DNA from: Protula sp. h YS-2021
Taxonomy: Eukaryota > Annelida > Polychaeta > Sabellida > Serpulidae
Assembly (NCBI GenBank): GCA_949752745.1
Contig: OX457029.1
Location: 42,472,500-42,536,499 of the forward strand
Reading direction: 5' to 3'
Length of the DNA stretch: 64,000 nt
Part shown: piece by piece, positions 57,624 to 64,000 of the stretch
How positions within the stretch are numbered: position 1 is the first letter of the stretch
Layout: each line of letters starts with the position of its first letter
Notes under the pieces: model-generated
What the model saw: only the letters and a program-made list of their open reading frames with translations
Told to the model about the DNA's origin: nothing
Databases searched by the model: none
Made by a program: the position numbers and the translations under genes

Positions 57624-58475
57624 GTGGATTATTTATATGGCTCTTTCTCCATTTGAGCTCAAAGGACTTAACAATGTAATTTAAAACAGATAAATTTAAT
57701 AATAGAAACGTACAATGACCAGAAAGATAATATACAATAATAAATACATAAATCAAGTTCACATTTATAATACTGTAAGAAAAGGTGAGTTTTCAATACT
57801 GATTTAAATACTGGAGTGAATTTAGATAACCTTATGTTAATGGAAGGGAATTCCATGAGGCAGGGGCACAATTTGCAAAAGCCCTGGACCCAGTAGTTAC
57901 ACCTAACCATACTTTCTTTAAACATTAATTGGCCAGATGAACTCAAACTGTGACTTGGGTGGTATGGAACGAGTACATCTATTAAATAGGAGGCACCACA
58001 ATCGTGATTAAATTCTAAAAAACATTTCTTTTTCAACCGGTAAGAAGTGTAGCTCTTTTAATATTGGAACTTGGAAACTTTGCAGATTATTCTAGCCGCT
58101 ATGTTCTGTAAACGTTGCAGTCTGTTTATTTGAGTTCGTCTAATTCCAAATAACAGAGAGTTACAGAAATCAAGATGTGATGTAACAAATGCACTAACTA
58201 GAGACTGGGTGGCTTTTCGTGTAGGAACTTCTTTACTGAGCCATATTTCTTAAATTATACATTACGAATTCGCACTATTCATTAATAAATGGCCCTATTA
58301 GCATGCTGCTGTCAAACACCGCACCCAAATTCCTCACTGATGTCTTAGACGTTACAACGTAATCACCAGCATGTATTTGTACGGCGGATTGTTGTCTGAG
58401 CTGGTACGGGGACCCAATGATAAGTACTTCCGTTTTATCTGCGTTCAATTTTAAATAATTTGCTATCAACCAGCG
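57624..58475 (-). pseudogene. CR1/L2-like LINE, 3' end of reverse transcriptase ORF, decayed
   Basis: Minus-strand frames give, in order: NYLKLNADKTEVLIIGSPYQ (58,450), SVRNLGAVFDSSM, then in other frames SHLDFCNSLLFGI, INRLQRLQNIAARII (58,110), PVE and an SIPPKSQFEF block. Last comes INIRLSKFTPVFKSVLKTHL near 57,800. This is the thumb and C-terminal tail of a CR1/L2-type RT with multiple frameshifts and stops. The RT catalytic core is absent, so it is 5'-truncated, as is usual for LINE copies. It ends in the (ATT)n tail. Confidence 0.82.
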
Positions 58476-58658
58476 TTCAGTTTCTGAACTACATGCTTCG
58501 ATTGTTTGAACTGAAGACGTGCTGCGATATGACGCATATAATTACGTGTTTATAGACGGCATGCACCAATTACGTTTAGAGTATCAGTAGGAGAAACTCC
58601 AAAGCGTTGTGGACAAAATAATCCAGAAAATATTGATGTTTTTAAACCGTTGAAAATA

Positions 58659-59166
58659 CAGTCGGACTCACTTAATATGAACACGGTTAATATGAAGTTC
58701 GCGCAATATGAAGTGATTTGCTTGGTCCCAAAGTAAAATGCCTTGGTTTCTATGGACAGAAGTTCACATAATATGAACACATCTATTATGAAGTTCACGT
58801 AATATGAAGTCAAGCATAAGGTCCCTTAGGCCACATTTACTGCAGAATTTGTTCGTGTAATATGAACTACATAAAAGGCCAAGACAAAAACACAAAGAAC
58901 ACAAGTACACAGAAGACTGAGAAAGTGTCAGCATTGAATGCTATTGTTTATACAGGCATCATTGTGAGGCGATCGCAAAAGGGTCGCAATTGCACTTCGG
59001 CAGTCTTTAAGTAGACAAAAACAGTCGTTTGATTCAAAGCTATTGCGTACCAATACCGTAATCAAACACTCGGGTATTGCATTGTGAAGTTCGTATAATA
59101 TGAAGTTCGCGTAATGTGAAGTATTTTACTCGGTCCCGATGACTTCATATTACGCGGGTCCAACTG
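58659..59166. mobile_element. Pogo/Tigger-type MITE with TA target site
   Basis: The left end reads CAGTCGGACTCACTTAATAT; the right end, on the opposite strand, reads CAGTTGGACCCGCGTAATAT. TA flanks both sides (58657-58658 and 59167-59168). Many internal AATATGAAGTTCGCGTAAT units. No transposase. CAGTyGGACCC ends resemble pogo/Tigger terminal repeats. Confidence 0.72.
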
Positions 59167-59168
59167 TA

Positions 59169-60149
59169 GTTCTATGGGGAGAATCTCAAAGGCTGTAATC
59201 GTCGTAATGTAGTCAGTACAATAAACCTCAGACACACAGAGTGTTCATTTTCTTCTTGTAGCGGCTACAAAACGTACGGCAAAATAAGGCAGAAAGGGGG
59301 CAGTAAAAACTGGGCGAGACTTACAGGGTAAATATTATATCCTCGTTTGAAGAACGAACATTCATGGCTGTTATGAATTAGAGGATATTGGAGATTATTG
59401 AATGTCAGGTTTAGATCTTTAATTGCAGTTACTTTTATACAAATTCACTCCTTGCAACTATCTTCAAAGACTCTTAGCATCAACTTCCAGTAGTGGCTTA
59501 GTAACTATGGACCAGGGACCTTTAGTAACTATGGACCAATGGGTCCTCTGTAACTATGGGCCAGGGGGACCACACACTAACTTCATTGCATCAAACGGTC
59601 ATCGGAGTAATTACTGGTTTACCGGTTTCTAACTGACTAGGCAATACTTGTTTTTGTCGTAATAGTGACTACGGAATCCCTAAATCCGCTAATATACCTA
59701 ATGTCCCAAATTGGATAGTAGATTCCTACCGTTTCTTCCGACTGTCTTCCATTTCTTCCTGGTGTAACGGTATATCTCGCCCTCTGTACAGCTTCCTCCC
59801 CCAGGGGGGAGGGGGGCTAGAAAGGGGGGAATCTAGAATGGTTTAGGGCACGGGAAGAAAAAAAAAACGACAAAAAAAAAAAAAAAAAAAAAAAACTGCG
59901 GGGGGGGGGGGGGGGGGAGAAGCTAGCCTGGTTGAGGGGAAGCTTAACAGGGGGCAAAAAATACCAGGTGGGGCGGAAGATATACTATTTTTCTCCATTT
60001 CTTTTACTTTCTGCTGAATCAAAGGCACTCTGTGATCACCAGAATAAGTAAGGTTAATCTGATTGTTTAATCCCAGTTGTATTTACCATTAGCAATCACA
60101 TCTCCGCTATATTGAAGTGAAATGAACCCACACCTCTTTTCTTTGAATT
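59169..60149. other. Repeats only, no gene seen
   Basis: Holds three tandem AGTAACTATGGACCA units (about 59,496-59,572) and a G/A homopolymer zone (59,800-59,940). CTGTACAGCTTCCTCCCCC (about 59,786) is mirrored at 61,530-61,560. Confidence 0.5.
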
Positions 60150-61035
60150 TTTAACACTTGACAAGCCTTTGGCTTGCAAGGGTTATATGAATTTGTGCGA
60201 GCAGCCGTTCGTCCTTTTTTTTTCTTCTTGACAGTTTTTCCGATTTTTTGTGTCTTCTTCTTCTCTGAACTACGAGCCCCAGAAACATGAATTTGGGACT
60301 TATGAAGAGCTTGATCTGAACATGTGCATGTCACTTTTTATTTTCGTCTTCGATTTCGTTTTCCTCGTTAAAACGCCATGTGAAAAGAGTATATTTTTGC
60401 AAGTAAATGCGTAGCATTTAATGTACAGCACAGAACACTACACATCAGCTTTGTGCGAGCTCTCACTGCGTAAATAGATAAAACAGCGTATGCCTGATCA
60501 GCCAGTAAAACCTTAAGTTCACAAAGACTAAACACTACTCGTCTTACAAGATGTATTCAAGCTGTGTTCTTTGCTAATATGTTTAGTTAGTAATAAGTTG
60601 TCATTCTAAGGAGTTTTTTTCTTGACAGTGGTCGGATTTTTTTTGTGTCGTCTTCTGGCCCCCTAAAATTTTTCGCTGGGGTCGCGATGGCCCCCAGATT
60701 CTATAAATTGCCCCCAGTTTTTATGGCTGGGGGCCATTGATGCATGTTGTAAAATACTTTATATTATTCAAGAAAATGTATAGAACTTGTGAATAATAAT
60801 AATAATAACACGGATAATTTTGGCGGTGGCCATGGCCCCCAGTTTCAGAGAATGGCCCCCTAGATTTTTGGCTGGGGTCGCGATGGCCCCCAGATTTTAT
60901 AAATTGCCCCCAGTTTTTATGGCGGATGGCCATTGATGCATGTTGTAAAATACTTTATATTATTCAAGAAATAACCCATTGAAGGAAGTATTTTTGAGTT
61001 TTAATTTTTGTCAAGTGTTTAACCTTTCGCTAGCG
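60150..61035. repeat. MITE-like repeat with AACACTTGACAA ends, copy 2 (inverted, enlarged)
   Basis: Inverted homologue of 45,380-45,890, flanked by the same AACACTTGACAAGCC and GTCAAGTGTTTAACC ends. It has gained an internal tandem block at 60,655-60,968. Confidence 0.65.
60655..60968. repeat. Tandem duplication of 193 bp (GGCCCCCAG-rich)
   Basis: GCTGGGGTCGCGATGGCCCC and TGATGCATGTTGTAAAATAC each occur twice, 193-194 bp apart. Confidence 0.8.
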
Positions 61036-61799
61036 AAATGAGGTTCTAGTCATTTATGCATTGTAACAGGCGATTAAAACAGCTAGATAAGAAATCTCGG
61101 GTAATGTAAAGTTGCAGCCTAAGATTTAGCCCTGACTGGAAGTAAAAACTGAAAACTTTTTCACTACCCGGTATCACTTTCTAAATGGAAGATAAGGTGA
61201 ACATACAAGAAAGCGCTTCTTGGATGATGTGGATGTTATTTATGATAACCTTAACGATCAGAAGTATCGACCTGTCTTTCTAAAAATGCTAAAAAGGATA
61301 TAGAGAGAAAACTAAAGAACTTTCTGATCAAGGACGCCTTTTTTTGTTTGAATTATGTTGAATTTAGTTAGTAAAGTAGTTTAAGATAGTTTTATACAGT
61401 TTAATTGAGTCCATTTATTCACACGAACAAATATTATCAAACTACATTTACACGCAAACAACTTCAGGGGGGGGGGGGTAAATATAGTGAAGAGGGGGAT
61501 GTGGCCTAGTCTAGCTTTCTTCCCCCTCCCCGGGGGGAAGCTGTACAGGGGGTGAGATAGCCTGTTGTTCCGGTAGAAAGGGTTTTACCCATGTTTCTTC
61601 CCATGGAAAGAAAGAAATATCTTTCTTCCCGGAAAGAAAACCAGCCCCCCCTGGTGAACTGTATCTTGAATAAGAATATATCAAGCAATACATTATCATC
61701 AACAGAATAAGGAACAACTAGACCGTTTTCGCTACCGAGTAGCTGAAATTACACTTGGGGTCACACAAAATACGATTCTGAACTCTTAACCGCTTACTT
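61036..61799. other. No gene seen
   Basis: AT-rich, with a G run at 61,467-61,480 and a GGGGGAAGCTGTACAGGGGG block related to 59,786 in inverse orientation. Confidence 0.4.
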
Positions 61800-62297
61800 A
61801 TCGTCTGTTAGGCCCAAAGGTGTCAGAAATAAGCTCAAAATCGTTCTATCTCTGTTTTCGAGATAATGGCCCACTTCCGGTTTTTTACTTTGACCATGTC
61901 CAAGGAGGTCAAGGTCACCAAGAGCCCCTTACATGTGGTCTTTTAGGTCCAAAGGGTCGAAACTAAGCTCAAAATCGTTCTATCTCTAACCGTTTTCGAG
62001 ATAATGGTCACTTTCCGGTTTCTGACTTTGACCATGTTCAAGGAAGTCAAGGTCACCGAGGTACCTCTTAACTACGATCTGTTAGGCCCAAAGCGTCGAA
62101 AATAAGCCCCAAATCGCTATATCTGTAACTGTTTCGAAATAATGGCCCATTTCCGGTTTTTGACTTTGACCATGACCGAGGAGTTCAAGGTCACCAAGGA
62201 CCCCTTACATAAGGTCTTTTAGGCGCAAAGGGTCGAAAATAAGCTCAAAATCGCTCCATCTCTAACCGTTTTCGAAATAATGGTCAACTTCCGTTTT
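61800..62297. repeat. Tandem array of about 130-bp units (CAAGGTCACC type)
   Basis: About four units containing AGCTCAAAATCGTTCTATCT, TTTCGAGATAATGG, TTCCGGTTTTTGACTTTGAC and CAAGGAGGTCAAGGTCACC. Confidence 0.82.
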
Positions 62298-62301
62298 TTA
62301 G

Positions 62302-62640
62302 CCCAGCTTACGTACACGTAAGCTGGGGTATTCCTATCGGTCTGCGGGTGGCGTCCGTTAGTTTGTTAGTTAGTTAGTTGTTTATTTAGTAAACTTTGTT
62401 TCAAAATGCATCTCCTCCTACAATTTTGATCTGATATCATTTATTTATTGTGTGAGGCATCCCTAAGGGGTCGTGCATACGGCTTGTGCTTTTCTAGTCG
62501 ATCGGGTGATTTTTGAATTTTTGGCGAATTTTTGAAGAAAAAAATTTAAAATGTATCTCCTCCTACATTTTTGACCCGATGTCATTTATTTTTGGCATGA
62601 GGCACCCCTAAAGGGTCGTGCATACGGCTTGTGCTTTTTT
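62302..62640. repeat. Perfect hairpin + TTAGTTAG microsatellite + about 165-bp units
   Basis: CCCAGCTTACGT (62302-62313), two bases, then ACGTAAGCTGGG (62316-62327): 12-bp perfect arms. These are followed by CTATCGGTCTGCGGGTGGCG, GTTAGTTAGTTAG and two units with CATACGGCTTGTGCTTTT. Homologous units lie at 40,480-40,990. Confidence 0.82.
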
Positions 62641-64000
62641 AGACCAGCCGACTATGTCGGGATGGTCTTATCTTATCAATAGAGGGGTATCCGTCGTCCG
62701 TATGTACGTATGTACGTATGTACGTGTGTATGTACGTGTGTAAACTTTTACTTAAAATGCTTCTTCTCCTTCAGTTTTGATCGGATCCCTCTCAAATTTT
62801 ACACGAATGTTTTCTAGGTATACCTCTCTTTAAAAATTATTTTTTTTGGCGCTCCGCCAAAAATTGGCCAAATGGGGGGCATTTCAAATTTTTCGGTTGC
62901 CAATTTTCAAAATGCTTCTTCTCCTTCAGTTTTGATCGGATTCCTCTAAAATTTTACACGAATATGCCCTAGGTAGACCTCTTTTGAAAAATTACTCATT
63001 TTGGCGATCCGCCAAAAATTGGCCAAATGGGGGACATTTTTTAATTTTTTGGTGTCAAATTTTCAAATTGCTTCTTCTCCCACAATTTTGATCGGATTCC
63101 TTTCCAATTTTGGATAGTTGTTCTCAGGGTAGACCTGTCTTGAAAAATTACTCTTTTTGGCGATCCGTAAAAAATTGGCCAAATGGGGGACATTTGTAAT
63201 TTTGTGGTTGCCAATTTTCAAAATGCTTCTTCTCCCACAATTTTGATCAGATTTTCTTCAAATTTTGCACCCATATTCCCTAGGTAGACCTATTTTGAAA
63301 AATTACTTATTTTGGCGATCCGCCAAAAATTGGCCAAATGGGGGACATTTTCAAATTTTTTGGTCTACAATTTTCAAATTGCTTCTTCTCGCACAATTTT
63401 GATCGGATTCCTTTCCAATTTTTGATAGTTGTTCTCAAGGTAGATCTCTCTCGAAAAATTACTTTTTTTGGCAATCCGCCAAAAATTGGCCAAATGGGGG
63501 ACATTTGTAATTTTATGGTTGCCAATTTTCAAAATGCTTCTTCTCCCACAATTTTGATCAGATTTTCATCAAATTTTACACGAATGTTATCTAGGTATAC
63601 CTCTCTTTAAAAATTATTTTTTTTGGCGCTCCGCAAAAAATTGGCCAAATGGGGGGCATTTCAAATTTTTCGGTTGCCAATTTTCAAAAGGCTTCTTTTC
63701 CTTCAGTTTTGATCGGATTCCTCTCAAATATTACCCGAATATGCCCTAGGTAGACCTCTTTTGAAAAATTACTCATTTTGGCGATACGCCAAAAATTGGC
63801 AAAATAGGGGACATTTTTTTATTTTTTGGTGTCAAATTTTCAAATTGCTTCTTCTCCCACAATTTTGATCGGATTCCTTTCCAATTTTGGATAGTTGTTC
63901 TCAAGGTAGACCTGTCTTGAAAAATTACTCTTTTTGGCGATCCGCCAAAAATTGGCCAAATGGGGGACATTTGTAATTTTGTGGTTGCCAATTTTCAAAA
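62641..64000. repeat. Hairpin + (GTATGTAC)n + 155-bp tandem array to the window end
   Basis: Hairpin AGACCAGCCGAC-tat-GTCGGGATGGTCT (62641-62668), GTCCGTATGTACGTATGTAC (62,695-62,735), then eight or more units of about 155 bp (AATGCTTCTTCTCC, TTTTGATCGGATTCC, GGCGATCCGCCAAAAATTGG). Blocks recur every 777 bp (five units), for example CTAGGTATAC at 62,814 and 63,591. The array is cut by the window edge. Confidence 0.9.

Overview
This is nuclear DNA from an animal, most likely a marine invertebrate. It holds one clear intron-containing gene, a metazoan-specific capicua (CIC) homologue, followed by about 54 kb of AT-rich DNA dominated by transposons and satellites. I cannot name the species. The many short tandem arrays next to GTCTGTCC-type microsatellites resemble elements known from bivalves and other lophotrochozoans, but that is only a hint.

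Region 1 (1-9,924, minus strand): twelve coding exons of capicua. They run from an ATG at 9,924 to a splice donor at 1,257, with the 3' part of the gene outside the window. All exon-exon phases agree, giving about 1,026 codons: the long-isoform N-terminal domain, the conserved basic/cysteine block, the ataxin-1-binding motif and a complete HMG box. Introns carry a foldback element, a MITE and G/C homopolymers.

Region 2 (10-29 kb): mostly non-coding. It holds hAT-like elements (one with a perfect 8-bp target duplication), a GACGTC-rich MITE, a tRNA-like relic, a dead Tc1/mariner element and a recent 1.1-kb tandem duplication.

Region 3 (29-45 kb): a dead non-LTR retrotransposon (minus strand), four related TA-flanked MITEs, a MITE built on a 26-bp perfect palindrome, and hairpin-microsatellite-tandem-array modules.

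Region 4 (45-57 kb): a possible two-exon unknown gene, a 54-bp minisatellite with trimeric higher-order structure, and a 5.9-kb insertion with hAT-type ends. That insertion contains an apparently intact tyrosine-recombinase (DIRS/Ngaro-type) retrotransposon with gag, RT-RNase H and recombinase. Gag and pol share one reading frame interrupted by a single UAG, and pol has no AUG before the RT core, which suggests stop-codon readthrough.

Region 5 (57-64 kb): a CR1/L2-like LINE 3' fragment, a pogo/Tigger-type MITE, a composite repeat, and satellite arrays running to the window end.

The most interesting leads are the UAG-separated gag-pol of the Ngaro-like element and the recurrent hairpin + microsatellite + tandem-array module, seen in at least five unrelated sequence families here. 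The latter recalls Helentron-associated (HINE/pearl) elements.
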